The notes under the pieces: model-generated
Told to the model about the DNA's origin: nothing
The model's input: only the letters and a program-made list of their open reading frames with translations
The model's database searches: none
Source of the DNA: CAZYFH01 sp964646815
GTDB taxonomy: Bacteria > Acidobacteriota > Vicinamibacteria > Vicinamibacterales > UBA8438
Direction: 5' to 3'
Length of the DNA: 64,000 nt
NCBI GenBank assembly: GCA_964646815.1
Contig: CAZYFH010000001.1
Coordinates: 1 to 64,000 of the forward strand
Shown: positions 1 through 10,662 of the stretch, in pieces
How positions within the stretch are numbered: position 1 is the first letter of the stretch
Layout of the letters: each line of letters starts with the position of its first letter
Made by a program: the position numbers and the translations under genes

Positions 1-253
1 GGAACTCGTCACCGTCCAGCTTGATCTCCTGACCGGAGTACTTGCCAAACAGCACGGTGTCTCCCGCCTTGACGTCGAGCGGCGTCACCGTCCCGTCGTC
101 CTTAATTTTGCCCTTGCCGGCAGCAATAACCTTCCCTTGTTGCGGCTTCTCCTTCGCCGTATCCGGAATGATGATGCCACCAACTTGCTGCTCGCCTTCC
201 TCGATGCGTTCGACAATGATGCGGTCGTGGAGCGGTCGTACCTTAACAGCCAT
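1..253 (-). CDS. groES: Co-chaperonin GroES (3' end cut by window edge)
   Basis: GroES is the 10-kDa heptameric lid of the GroEL folding chamber in the cytoplasm. The reverse strand reads MAVKVRPLHDRIIVERIEE from an ATG at 253, followed by the mobile-loop type segment GGIIIPDTAKEKPQQGKVIA, then GDTVLFGKYSGQEIKLDG. These are all family signatures. Only the first 84 codons are present; the remaining dozen or so residues lie beyond base 1, where groEL would normally follow. The gene has its own promoter and a CIRCE operator just upstream, so it is probably heat-inducible under HrcA control. The identification is secure. Confidence 0.97.
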   Translation of the reverse strand, partial: MAVKVRPLHDRIIVERIEEGEQQVGGIIIPDTAKEKPQQGKVIAAGKGKIKDDGTVTPLDVKAGDTVLFGKYSGQEIKLDGDEF

Positions 254-322
254 GAACCTCAAACCCCCTTCAAGTTGTTGATAACGAGAGACATCCTTGC
301 GCCGACTCGCGGCGACCGAGTG

Positions 323-349
323 TTGGCACTCTGTCCCCTAGATTGCCAA
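323..349 (-). promoter_or_regulatory. CIRCE element (HrcA operator) of groES
   Basis: An inverted repeat TTGGCACTC, 9 nt, GATTGCCAA matches the CIRCE consensus TTAGCACTC-N9-GAGTGCTAA in spacing, at 8 of 9 bases in the left arm and 7 of 9 in the right. The two arms are complementary at 8 of 9 positions. It starts exactly at the -10 box of the groES promoter and covers the expected transcription start. That is the classical HrcA repression position. hrcA is not in this window. Confidence 0.88.
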
Positions 350-377
350 TTTTACGTGCGGCCGAGTAGCACGTCAA
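349..377 (-). promoter_or_regulatory. Sigma-70 type promoter of groES
   Basis: On the reverse strand TTGACG (372-377) is followed after exactly 17 nt by TAAAAT (349-354). It points toward groES and sits directly upstream of the CIRCE repeat. The fit to the housekeeping consensus is 5 of 6 in each box. The predicted leader is about 90 nt. Confidence 0.8.
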
Positions 378-403
378 GTTCGGCGGTGTGCCATCCTGGG
401 CTG

Positions 404-613
404 CTAGCCCGTGCGTTTGAGTTTGTAGGCCGCGACTTTGCGGCTGAGGGTGTTGCGATGGATGCCGAGGAGGTCGGCCGCACGACCCAGGTTTCCCCTT
501 GAGCGTTTCAGCGCGCGAGAGATGAACCGTCGTTCGATCTCACGTCGCGCGTCCTCGTACAGGATCCCCTTCGTGAGCATCTCGTCGATCATGCGGTCGA
601 GTTGCTCCCGCAC
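404..613 (-). CDS. Small Fis-type helix-turn-helix protein
   Basis: This 69-residue protein consists almost entirely of a Fis-family DNA-binding domain: an N-terminal helix, then RRFISRALKRSRGNLGRAAD and LLGIHRNTLSRKV, the motif seen at the C terminus of NtrC-type activators and in Fis itself. No receiver or AAA+ domain is present, so it is a stand-alone DNA-binding protein. The start is a GTG with GGAAGGA about 9 nt upstream. It lies 30 bp after purC on the same strand and is probably cotranscribed with it. Its targets are unknown. Small Fis-like proteins can be nucleoid-associated or local regulators, and the sequence does not decide between these. Confidence 0.8.
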   Translation of the reverse strand: MREQLDRMIDEMLTKGILYEDARREIERRFISRALKRSRGNLGRAADLLGIHRNTLSRKVAAYKLKRTG

Positions 614-643
614 GTTATCCGGTTCCTTCCTTGCCGCGCGGCA

Positions 644-1549
644 CTATTCGAGCTCTCGACCGGTGAGCAGGCGGTACGCGTCGAGGTACTTCTCCCTGGT
701 ATTGGCGACCACATCGTCCGGGAGAGTGGGCACTGGTGGCCGCCGGTCCCAGGCGATGTGGTCCAGATAGTCCCGGACGTACTGCTTGTCGAAGCTCGGC
801 TGCGCCCCTCCCGCGGCGTACTGGGTGGCTGGCCAGAACCGTGACGAGTCGGGCGTGAGTACCTCATCGATGAGCAGGACGTCTTCGGCGCCGGTCTTGC
901 CGACGAGACCGAACTCGAACTTCGAGTCGGCGACGATGATGCCGCGCTTGGCCGCGTGCGCGGCGCCATGGGCGTAGAGCGCGAGCGTCAGGTCGCGGAG
1001 CCGCGCGATCAGGTCGCCCCCGATGAGGTCTCCCGCCCGCGCTTCGCTGATGTTGATGTCGTGTCCGGTGTCCGCCTTCGTGGCGGGGGTGAAGATCGGG
1101 TGAGGGAGGCGGTCAGACTCACGAAGCCCCGGGGGCAACGCGATGCCGCAGACACACCCGTTCTCCCGGTACTCCTTCCACCCGGAGCCGACCAGATACC
1201 CGCGGGCAACACATTCGATGAGCACAGGTGTCGTCCGCTGCACGAGCATCGACCTGCCTGCGAGCATCGATTCGTGATCGCGCAGAGGCGGAGGATACGA
1301 GGCTGCGTCAATCGACACCATATGGTTGCCGACGATATGACGGGTGTTGGAGAACCAGAAAGCCGAGAGCTGAGTGAGGATCTTGCCCTTGTCGGGAATG
1401 GCCGATCCGAGCACGACGTCGTATGCCGAGATGCGGTCAGTCGCGACCATCAATAGCTGGTCGCCAACCTCGTACATGTCCCGGACCTTGCCGCGACGAT
1501 GAGGCGTAACGCCGTCAATCGACGTCTCGAAAACCGGAGGAGCGGGCAA
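644..1549 (-). CDS. purC: Phosphoribosylaminoimidazole-succinocarboxamide synthase (SAICAR synthetase)
   Basis: PurC joins CAIR and L-aspartate using ATP to give SAICAR in de novo purine synthesis (cytoplasmic). The 301-residue protein carries the signatures GKVRDMYE near the N terminus, DRISAYDVVL, IPDKGKILTQLSAFWF, and later the VADSKFEFG and LIDEVLTPDSSRFW segments that bind substrate. Its length matches the longer bacterial/fungal-type PurC. The start appears to be TTG at 1549; no ATG or GTG is available before the conserved GKVRD segment. It is the first gene of a probable two-gene unit with the small Fis-like gene. No other pur genes are nearby. Confidence 0.96.
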   Translation of the reverse strand: MPAPPVFETSIDGVTPHRRGKVRDMYEVGDQLLMVATDRISAYDVVLGSAIPDKGKILTQLSAFWFSNTRHIVGNHMVSIDAASYPPPLRDHESMLAGRSMLVQRTTPVLIECVARGYLVGSGWKEYRENGCVCGIALPPGLRESDRLPHPIFTPATKADTGHDINISEARAGDLIGGDLIARLRDLTLALYAHGAAHAAKRGIIVADSKFEFGLVGKTGAEDVLLIDEVLTPDSSRFWPATQYAAGGAQPSFDKQYVRDYLDHIAWDRRPPVPTLPDDVVANTREKYLDAYRLLTGRELE

Positions 1550-1582
1550 CAGCAGACTCGTCCTGTGTCAGGAAGCGCGCAT

Positions 1583-1612
1583 AGCTTACCGACAATCGAA
1601 CGACGACGGCAA
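1583..1612 (-). promoter_or_regulatory. Possible purC promoter
   Basis: In the 91-bp divergent spacer the reverse strand shows TTGCCG (607-612 of the second kilobase) and, after 18 nt, TAAGCT (1583-1588), with a leader of about 30 nt to the TTG start. Each box is a partial match, so this is tentative. Confidence 0.3.
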
Positions 1613-1640
1613 GTGCGAAATGTAGTAATTTCCTGTTCGG

Positions 1641-2710
1641 ATGAGGCGTCACGTTCGGACGGTCGTCGTCATCGGCCTCGCCGTTGGCCTGATGGCGTTC
1701 TTTCTCCGCAACGCCAATCTCGGCCGCGTCGCCGCGGCAATCACTGGCGCGCGAGTGGATCTGCTCGCCGGATCGCTGGGCGCGACACTCATGATGTACG
1801 TCGTGCGCGTCATCAGATGGCGCGTGCTGCTTGAACCGGTGGGGTCGGTTCGATTCTCGCCCGCGTTCCGCGCGACCGTTATGGGGTTCGCCGCGTCGGC
1901 GCTGTTGCCGGGGCGGGTTGGGGAGTTCCTGCGGCCGTATGTGCTGGCGCGTCGCGAAGGGCTGAGTGCCAGTGCCACGTTCGGAACGATCGTGCTCGAG
2001 CGCCTGCTCGACGTCGTCTCCGTCATGCTGTTGTTCGGTGCCGCCGTCGCGTTCTCTGAACCGGCGCGGGGCGGCGATCCAACGTTGCTCGGCGCGGTGC
2101 GGCTGAGCGCGGCGGGGTTCGGGCTCGGCGCCGGCGTCGTGCTCGTCCTGGCGTTTCTCGCCGCCGGTGACTCGGACCGGGTCGAGCGGGTCATCGACCG
2201 GGCGGGTGCGGTCCTGCCAGAGCGCATGGCGCGGGCGGTTGGCGGTGTCTCGCGTCGGTTCGTGGAGGGCCTCGGCACCCTCCGGAGAGCACGGACTCTG
2301 TTCGGTGCATTCGCGTGGTCGCTGGTCCTGTGGGCTTTGATCGGGGGCGCCTTGTGGTTGGCGAGCGCCGGCTTCGGCATCGCCCTCCCGCTCTCAGGTG
2401 CCGCGACCCTGTTGGTGCTGGTCGCGATCGGAGTCGCGGTACCGACACCGGCCGGCATCGGGGGCTATCATGCGGCATATCAGGTGGGGGCCACGTCGCT
2501 CTATGGCGCCTCCGATGAGGCTGCGGTCGGGGCAGCACTCGTGCTGCACGCGATTTCGTTTCTGCCTGTCACCGTGTTGGGCGTGGTGTTCATGGCACAG
2601 GAGGGCGTACGGTTGGGCGGGATTGGCGCGATGGCGGCGCAGACACCGGGTCGAGCGGGGACGTCCCCCGCTCCTGTCGATTCGGTCTCCGTGCAAGAGC
2701 AGGATCGCGG

Positions 2711-2714
<4 letters not shown>
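1641..2714 (+). CDS. Flippase-like membrane protein (lysylphosphatidylglycerol synthase TM-region / YbhN family)
   Basis: This 357-residue integral membrane protein has about eight hydrophobic segments and the family's typical features: an N-terminal TM helix after RRHVRTVVVIGL, the AFRATVMGFAASALLPGRVGEFLRP stretch with the diagnostic PGRxGEFxRP motif (residues about 75-100), and a VAIGVAVPTPAGIGGYH segment late in the protein. The family includes the TM half of MprF and many stand-alone proteins annotated as flippases; substrates are usually unknown. It has no soluble aminoacyl-transferase domain. It overlaps nrdR by 4 bp (ATGA), implying translational coupling, but no functional link is evident. 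Confidence 0.88.
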
Positions 2715-3172
<458 letters not shown>

Positions 3173-3177
3173 CCCAG

Positions 3178-3717
3178 GTGCTCAGGTTTCGACTGCTGGC
3201 CGGCACGTTAGTGTTGCTGCTTATCGCTGGGAGTCTGCACGCTGCGGAGGTTCTACGGGTGACGACCCTAACCCGCGACGGGCGCGTCTTGGTGTCGTTT
3301 GAGCTAGCCGGCGCGTTCAACGGCGAGATGCGCGACACTATCCGTAGTGGGTTGCAGACCACGTTCTCCTATGACGTCCGGCTCCGTCAGGAGGCAGCAT
3401 TTTGGCCGGACAATACCGTTGCGTCGGTAACGCTGGAAGCGACCGTCCGTTATGACAACCTCACCGGGCAGTTCAAGGTGGCGCGGACGCTGGACGGGCG
3501 GGTCGAGGAGACCACGATCCTGGCCAATGAGTCCAAGGTTCGGGAGATGTTGACCCGGTTCGAGCGCGTGCCGTTGTTCAGCACCGCGGCCCTCAAGCCC
3601 AACGGGGCGTATCACGTACATGTGGACTGCGATACGCGGCCGCGCAATGCCTGGTTCGTTTGGCCGTGGGGAGGGGCATCCGCCTCGGGGGCGGCACGCT
3701 TCACGTTCTTGCCGTGA
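3178..3717 (+). CDS. DUF4390 domain protein with signal peptide
   Basis: This 179-residue protein starts at GTG 3178, supported by the Shine-Dalgarno AAGGAGG ending 10 nt upstream (inside the nrdR 3' end). Residues 1-21 (LRFRLLAGTLVLLLIAGSLHA) form a signal peptide with an AxA-like cleavage site, so it is exported. The mature part resembles DUF4390: alternating beta strands, RSGLQTTFSYDVRL, a conserved LTRFERVPLFS and a final FTFLP. The function of the family is unknown. It overlaps the histidine kinase start by 4 bp (GTGA), and this order (DUF4390, NtrY, NtrX) suggests a periplasmic partner of the sensor. Confidence 0.85.
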   Translation: MLRFRLLAGTLVLLLIAGSLHAAEVLRVTTLTRDGRVLVSFELAGAFNGEMRDTIRSGLQTTFSYDVRLRQEAAFWPDNTVASVTLEATVRYDNLTGQFKVARTLDGRVEETTILANESKVREMLTRFERVPLFSTAALKPNGAYHVHVDCDTRPRNAWFVWPWGGASASGAARFTFLP

Positions 3718-6013
3718 GCGCTCACCGATCGATCATTACGCCGCCCGCCGCGCATAGCGACGGGGAAGCCCGCCGTCCGTTCCGCGATAATCCGCAGTTC
3801 ATCGTCGTTGGGATCCTGCTGTTCCTGCTCACCCTGGTAGGCCTGTTGCGCGTGGCAGATCGTTCGACAGAGCTCGCACCGGACTATCTGAGCGAGGTGG
3901 TGCTCTACGCACTGTCGGCGTCCTGTCTAACGATGCTCGTCGTGCTCGCGTTTGTCCTGGCACGTCACATCGTCAAGCTGTGGGTGGAGCGTCGGCACGC
4001 GGTCCCGTTCGCTCGGTTTCGCGCGAAGCTGGTCGCGGCCCTACTCGGCATGACGCTGATCCCGGCGGTGCTCGTGCTCATCGTCGGCGGCGAACTCATC
4101 CGAAACAGTGCCGAGCGCTGGTTCGCGGCACCGGTCGACGACGTGCTGACGTCGGCGAACGCCATCGCGCGGGAGTACTATCGCGATCGCGAAGCCGTCG
4201 TCACGGAGTACGCCTCACGGATCGCGGCCACGCTTGAGGACGTCGACCTGAGCCAGACCTCGGTCAGCGCGGTGCGAGACATGCTGGCCCCCGAGGTCAC
4301 CGCACGACGGGGCGGCATCGTCGACGTCTACCGGGTCGTCCAGCCCGACGCAGGTAGCGAGCGGATCGCGGTAGAGCCGGTCGTCGAGATAATTGCATCG
4401 ACGGCGCCGCAGGGCCACGCGCGCGCGGCGGCAGAGCGACTTGCGGAGCAGATCGCGTCTGGGCGGGGTGAACTGCGCCGCGTGGAACCGCTCGAGGCCG
4501 GCGATCAGATCGTCCGCGCCGCGTCAGTGATTCGGACCGGGGGCGGGGAGATTGCCGGGGTCGTGGTCGCGAGCGACCCGTTGACCGGCGTGACCGCTCT
4601 CCATGCGCGCCGCATCGGAGGCGCGTACGAGGCTTACCGCCAGCTTCAGGTGCTGCGACGGCCGCTGGCGGGCGTCTATCTCTCATTTTTTCTGATGATC
4701 ACACTGATGATTCTCGTCAGTGCCACCTGGCTTGGCGTGTACGTGGCGAAGCGAATTACCCGTCCCGTCCAGTTGCTGGCGGCTGGCGCGCGCGAGATTG
4801 GCGCTGGGCATCTCGACCATCGCATCCAGCCGGAAACCACTGACGAGTTCGGCTCGCTCGTGGACGCGTTCAACACGATGGCCGGCGAGCTGTCGACGAG
4901 CCAACACAGGCTGGAACGATCGCGCCGTGATCTGGAGCACCAGAACCTTGAGGGCGACCGGCGCCGTCGGTATATCGAGACGATTCTCGAGCGGATTGCG
5001 ACCGGGGTGGTCTCGATCGACGCCGGCGGGCGTGTGAGCACGGTCAACAGCGCGGCGTCGCGCCTGCTGGGCCTCGACCGCGCGGCGCTCGGGCAGCCGG
5101 CGGCCATGGTCTTCGACCGTGAGGATCTGCAGCCGCTGGCGCCGGTGCTCCTCAACGCGCGAAACGCCGTGGGCGAGCGCGCGGCCCAGGAGGTGGCACT
5201 GGCGCGTGATGGGCGGGAGATTCACCTCGCGGTTGCGGCGACCGCGCTGCCGGGTGACGTTGGGGCGCTTGACGGCACCGTCATGGTCGTCGACGACGTC
5301 ACGCCGCTCATCCGGGCCGAACGGGTCTCGACCTGGCGCGACGTGGCACGTCGTCTCGCCCATGAGATCAAGAACCCGCTGACGCCGATTCAGCTCTGCG
5401 CCGAGCGGATGCAACGACACTTTCGTGACGCCCCGCCCAAGGCACGTGACCTCGTCGATGAATGTACGGCGACGATCGTTGGGGAGGTCGAGGCGCTGAA
5501 GGAGCTCGTGGACGAATTCTCGCAGTTCGCACGCCTCCCGTCTCCGCGGACCGTACCGTCGGATCTCAACGCGCTCCTCGGCGAGACGCTGGCGTTGTAT
5601 GACGGCCTGTTCAGGGACGTCACGTTCGAGCACCAGTTCGCGACCCTTCCGACCTTGCATCTCGACCCCGAGCAGGTCCGGCGGGTCGTGGTCAACCTGG
5701 TGAACAATGCAGCGGATGCACTGGATACCGCGGCACGTGCGGCCATCAACGGCTTCCGGGGGGTCATTACGGTGGCCACCGTGCACGACGCGGCTGAAGG
5801 CGTCGTGCGGTTCTTGGTGGCCGACAACGGTCCTGGGATCTCGCCCGCCGATCGCGAAAAGCTTTTCATGCCCTATTTCTCCACGAAGCGGCGCGGGAGC
5901 GGGCTAGGTCTCGCGATTGTCCGGCGCATCGTCATCGAGCACGGCGGTTGCATCGAGGTAACCGACAACACGCCCGCGGGCACCCGCGTCATCGTTGAGC
6001 TGCCCTGTCATTC

Positions 6014-6017
<4 letters not shown>
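3714..6017 (+). CDS. ntrY: NtrY-family sensor histidine kinase
   Basis: This 767-residue membrane-bound kinase starts at GTG 3714, overlapping the previous stop; an in-frame start at 3660 would overlap that gene by 58 bp. Order: three hydrophobic segments within about residues 30-135, an extracytoplasmic region, a fourth TM helix (GVYLSFFLMITLMILVSATW, about 320-345), HAMP (about 345-395), PAS (about 420-530), HisKA with RLAHEIKNPLTPIQL (phospho-His near residue 549) and HATPase with VVNLVNNAADAL, VADNGPGIS and GSGLGLAIV. The multi-TM N terminus plus HAMP-PAS layout is NtrY-like. It is translationally coupled to the sigma-54 response regulator (ATGA). The stimulus is unknown; a nitrogen role is only by family analogy. 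Confidence 0.93.
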
Positions 6018-7432
<1,415 letters not shown>

Positions 7433-8310
7433 ACCCGTGCAGCTGGAGCTGCCGGGCTGCGGGCGTGACGAGCGCGTCCGCCGGCACGAGGCCGACGATC
7501 TCGGTTCCGGCCAGCGTTGTGCCGAGTGCGGCCGCCTCGCGGACCACGGCGTCGAATGCCTGGTCGAGCGATGTGCGCCGGTAGTCGGTCACATTAAGCG
7601 AGACCTGCACGAGACCGAGATGCGCGAGCCGGAGTCCGAGCGCTTTGACGAATGGGAGCCCGCCGCCGCGCGCGCGCACGCGCCGGGCGATCTCACGCGC
7701 GACCTCCACGTCGTCCGTCGCCAAGTTGACGTTGAAGGCAATCAACGGGTGGCGGGCGCCAAAGGCCGACGCGCCGGCGGTTTGGTGTGGAATGGCAGGG
7801 CCGCAATCGGGGCGCCACTCCCGGGTGGCCATCTTGTCGGCGAGCGCTTCGTACTGCCCGCGCCGCAGGCCTTCGAGCGCCCGCCGGGCCGCATCGGTTG
7901 CCGCCTGCTCGTACCAGAAGACTGGTATCCCGAACCGATCGGCGACTCGCGCACCCACCGTCCGGGCGAGATCGACGCAGATGTGCATCGCCGTGTCGGC
8001 CAGTGGTACGAATGGCACGACGTCGACCGCGCCGATGCGTGGATGCACGCCGCGGTGTCCGCGAAGGTCGATGCGCCGGACCGCCACGGCGAAGAGCCGT
8101 AGGACAGCGTCCGTCAGGCCCTCCGGGTCGCCGACCATCGTGAAGACGGACCGGTTGTGCGAGGGATCGGCGCTAGAGTCGAGCAGTCGAACACCGGGTG
8201 TGCCGGATATTGCATCGGCGAGTTCGCGGAGCACGTGAGGACGGCGGCCTTCGCTCACGTTGGGAACGGCTTCGATCACGTAGTCTCGCATCTCACTCGC
8301 GCCAGTCCGG

Positions 8311-8340
8311 TTGACCAGCCCGACACCTTTCCCCCATAAT
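8311..8340 (+). promoter_or_regulatory. Promoter for the TPR/RDD/pgpA/cinA run
   Basis: TTGACC (8311-8316) and CATAAT (8335-8340) are separated by 18 nt, each box matching the housekeeping consensus at 5 of 6 positions. A start site near 8347 would leave a leader of about 20 nt before the ATG at 8368. It lies in the divergent spacer facing away from ftcD. Confidence 0.55.
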
Positions 8341-8367
8341 CGCACCACTTCCTGCCATCTGACGCAC

Positions 8368-9207
8368 ATGTTCGATCCGTTGCGCGACGAATCCCTCGCA
8401 TCGCGGTCGTCTCCCGCCGATGGCGATCCTGTCGTCAAGGTCGAGCGGCTGCTCTTGACCGGGCTCGATCACTACTTTCGGGAAGATCACGAGCGTGCGA
8501 TCGATCTTTGGACCCGCGTCCTGTTTCTCGATCGGTCGCACCCGCGAGCACGTGCGTACATCGAACGGGCCCGCGCCGCGCTAGCCGAGCGGATGCGCGA
8601 GTCAGAGGCACTGCTGCACTCGGGTGCCGAAGCACTCAGACATGGCAAGGTCAGCGAGGCTCGGGAACTGCTGAGTTCGGCGGTCGAGCATGGCGGTGGG
8701 CGCGACGAGGCGTTAACGCTGCTGGAGCGGCTGAATCGTCTGGAAACGGCGGCCGGGCGGAGCGAGAAGTTGGACGAGAGGCGCAGCGAGCGACTCCCGC
8801 GGGACCGCCGGCGGAAGGAACGCGATAGCGGAGTGCGGCGTCCAGTGCGGGTGGTTCCGTTGGTCGCGCTGTTCGTGGCGCTGGCAGCCGGCCTCTACGC
8901 GGTGGCGTCCTGGGATCGCCTCGAATCGCTGTTCGTGATCACGCGTCCGCTTCCGTCGGTGACCGGGCCCGTTCTTTCTCGCTCGCCGTTAATCGTGCCG
9001 TCGCGCGCCGATCTCATCGTCTCCGGCACCGAACAGTTGTTGTCAGAGGGGGACGCGCGGGAGGCGCTCCGGCTGCTAGCCACAGTGGAGCCCGGTGATC
9101 CGCGCGGTGGCGAGGCCGATGGCTTGCGCGGTATTATCCAGCGGAGCTTGCTCGAAGAACCCGCGGCCACTCGATCCGGCGCGTCGAGTTCCGCCCCGCG
9201 CCAGTAG
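8368..9207 (+). CDS. TPR-like protein with a single transmembrane helix
   Basis: This 279-residue protein starts at ATG 8368, downstream of a good promoter. The N-terminal half is helical and tetratricopeptide-like (GLDHYFREDHERAIDLWTRVLFLDRSHPRARAYIERA, then a second unit around LLHSGAEALRHGKVSEAREL). A basic linker rich in Arg/Glu (LDERRSERLPRDRRRKERD) comes next, then one TM helix (VVPLVALFVALAAGLYAV, about residues 155-175) and a C-terminal TPR-like stretch with SGTEQLLSEGDAREALRLL. It is probably a membrane-anchored scaffold protein. The function is unrecognised. It is first in a same-strand run with the RDD protein, pgpA, cinA and thpR. Confidence 0.72.
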   Translation: MFDPLRDESLASRSSPADGDPVVKVERLLLTGLDHYFREDHERAIDLWTRVLFLDRSHPRARAYIERARAALAERMRESEALLHSGAEALRHGKVSEARELLSSAVEHGGGRDEALTLLERLNRLETAAGRSEKLDERRSERLPRDRRRKERDSGVRRPVRVVPLVALFVALAAGLYAVASWDRLESLFVITRPLPSVTGPVLSRSPLIVPSRADLIVSGTEQLLSEGDAREALRLLATVEPGDPRGGEADGLRGIIQRSLLEEPAATRSGASSSAPRQ

Positions 9208-9282
9208 ACGGGTGAGAGGCGTCGAGTTGGTCGCTCGTTCCCCCGCCGCGGCGGACCGCCCCGTGATCACGGACCGGCTGTC

Positions 9283-10134
9283 ATGAGGTGTTCTCGCTGC
9301 CACCACACACTGGAGTCACAGGACGCATGTCCAAGTTGTGGGCAAGACTTCTCACAGTCGCTCGGTCGCACCCTCTCGGCTGTGCGCGACGCTCCGACCG
9401 ACACTGACGCGGCCGGACTGCTGGCCGATCTCAACCTCGACTGGGAGACGGAGCCGACACCGGGGTCGGTGCCCGTGACGGCCGGAAGGTCGAGCGCCAC
9501 GTCGAGCACCGTGCAGTCGAGTTTGCCGTTGTTTCCGTCCTCGATCGAGTCGGCCGCGGTGGTTGCGCCCTCCGGTGCGAGTCGCCCGCTTGCCGTGCGC
9601 CGGCTCACGCCACGTGTGCCGAGGCTTCGCGCCTCGGGGCGCACGGCGCTACCACTCGCGCTCGAGTTTGGATCACCCGACGGACCCTCAGCGGCGGACC
9701 TGCGCGGCACAGTCGGCGCAGGTCAGATGGCGTCGCTTGGTCGGCGATTCGCTGCCGGGTTCGTCGATCTGGTCGTGCTCGGCCTGATGGACGGTGCGGT
9801 GATCGCGCTCACGGCGCGCTTGTCCGGGTTGCCGATCGAGGCCGCGACCGATTTGCCGGTCCTACCGCTGGTTGCCTTCCTCGCGCTGCTCGACGTCGGG
9901 TACGTGGCTGTCCTTACCGGACTGGGCGGCCAGACGATTGGCAAGATGACAGTTGGCATTCGAGTGGTCAACGCGGATGGTGGCGTGCTCAGCGTTGGCG
10001 GGGTACTCAGGCGCACGGCCGCGTACACGGTGTCGCTGCTGCCGGCCGGAGTTGGGCTGGTGGGACTGTTCGTGGGGTCACACCGTGCACTGCACGATCG
10101 TCTCGCCGGAACGGACGTCGTTTCGAGCCTCTGA
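9283..10134 (+). CDS. RDD-family membrane protein with N-terminal zinc ribbon
   Basis: The 283-residue protein opens with a short zinc ribbon (MRCSRCHHTLESQDACPSCG: CxxC at 3-6 and CxxC at 16-19). A low-complexity linker of roughly 100 residues rich in Ser, Thr, Pro and Arg follows. An RDD domain comes from about residue 147 (SLGRRFAAGFVDLVVLGLMDG) with the R and D residues that name the family, GQTIGKMTVGIRVV, and three hydrophobic segments. RDD proteins are membrane proteins, some proposed as transporters; the zinc ribbon may be cytoplasmic and regulatory. Its stop shares one base with the pgpA start (TGATG). Confidence 0.85.
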   Translation: MRCSRCHHTLESQDACPSCGQDFSQSLGRTLSAVRDAPTDTDAAGLLADLNLDWETEPTPGSVPVTAGRSSATSSTVQSSLPLFPSSIESAAVVAPSGASRPLAVRRLTPRVPRLRASGRTALPLALEFGSPDGPSAADLRGTVGAGQMASLGRRFAAGFVDLVVLGLMDGAVIALTARLSGLPIEAATDLPVLPLVAFLALLDVGYVAVLTGLGGQTIGKMTVGIRVVNADGGVLSVGGVLRRTAAYTVSLLPAGVGLVGLFVGSHRALHDRLAGTDVVSSL

Positions 10135-10601
10135 TGCGGACGTTGGCGTTGGTCGTGGCGACCGCCGGTTACAGCGGGTACGTGCCAGTCGCGCCTGGGA
10201 CGGCCGGCTCCCTCGTCGGGCTGGTCGTGTTTGCTCTCGTGCGTTCCCGTGGCGGGCCTGCGATCGAACTGGTGACCATCGCCGCGGTGGTCGCCGTCGG
10301 GATATGGGCGGCGTCGGAGGCAGAACGGCACTTCAGGAGGTCGGACCCGGGCGCGATCGTGATCGACGAGGTCGCTGGTATGCTCGTGACGTTGTGCTGG
10401 CTTCCGGTCAGCTGGGTCGGGGCGGTTATCGGATTTCTCACGTTTCGCGCATTCGACATCGTGAAGCCGGTTCCCGCGGGCGCTGCGGAACGGCTCCCGC
10501 GTGGCTGGGGTGTGATGGCCGACGACGTCGTCGCCGGTGTCTATGCGCATCTCGCGCTGCGGCTCCTGGCATGGGCCGCGCCGGCATTGGTGCTCACGTG
10601 A
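10134..10601 (+). CDS. pgpA: Phosphatidylglycerophosphatase A
   Basis: PgpA dephosphorylates phosphatidylglycerophosphate to phosphatidylglycerol at the inner membrane. The 155-residue protein has the family signatures GYVPVAPGTAGSLVGL at the N terminus, VIDEVAGMLVTLCWLP in the middle and FRAFDIVKPVPAGAAERLP then GVMADDVVAGVYA, which carry the acidic metal-binding residues. Three or four hydrophobic stretches separate them. The 1-bp overlap with the RDD gene and the nearby plsY and gpsA place it in a phospholipid-synthesis neighbourhood. Confidence 0.94.
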   Translation: MRTLALVVATAGYSGYVPVAPGTAGSLVGLVVFALVRSRGGPAIELVTIAAVVAVGIWAASEAERHFRRSDPGAIVIDEVAGMLVTLCWLPVSWVGAVIGFLTFRAFDIVKPVPAGAAERLPRGWGVMADDVVAGVYAHLALRLLAWAAPALVLT

Positions 10602-10662
10602 CGGCGCCGTCCGGATCCCCGGCATCTCGGCGCGCACCCACTGACGTGTCCGGTTGCTCGTC

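Noticed and set aside
1649..2458. 269-codon open frame antisense to the flippase-like gene
   Set aside because: Ser/Thr/Arg-rich low-complexity shadow; the plus strand gives a convincing multi-TM protein.
4683..5786. 367-codon open frame antisense to the NtrY kinase gene
   Set aside because: It mirrors the codon pattern of a clear HAMP-PAS-HisKA protein in GC-rich DNA and encodes no recognisable domain.
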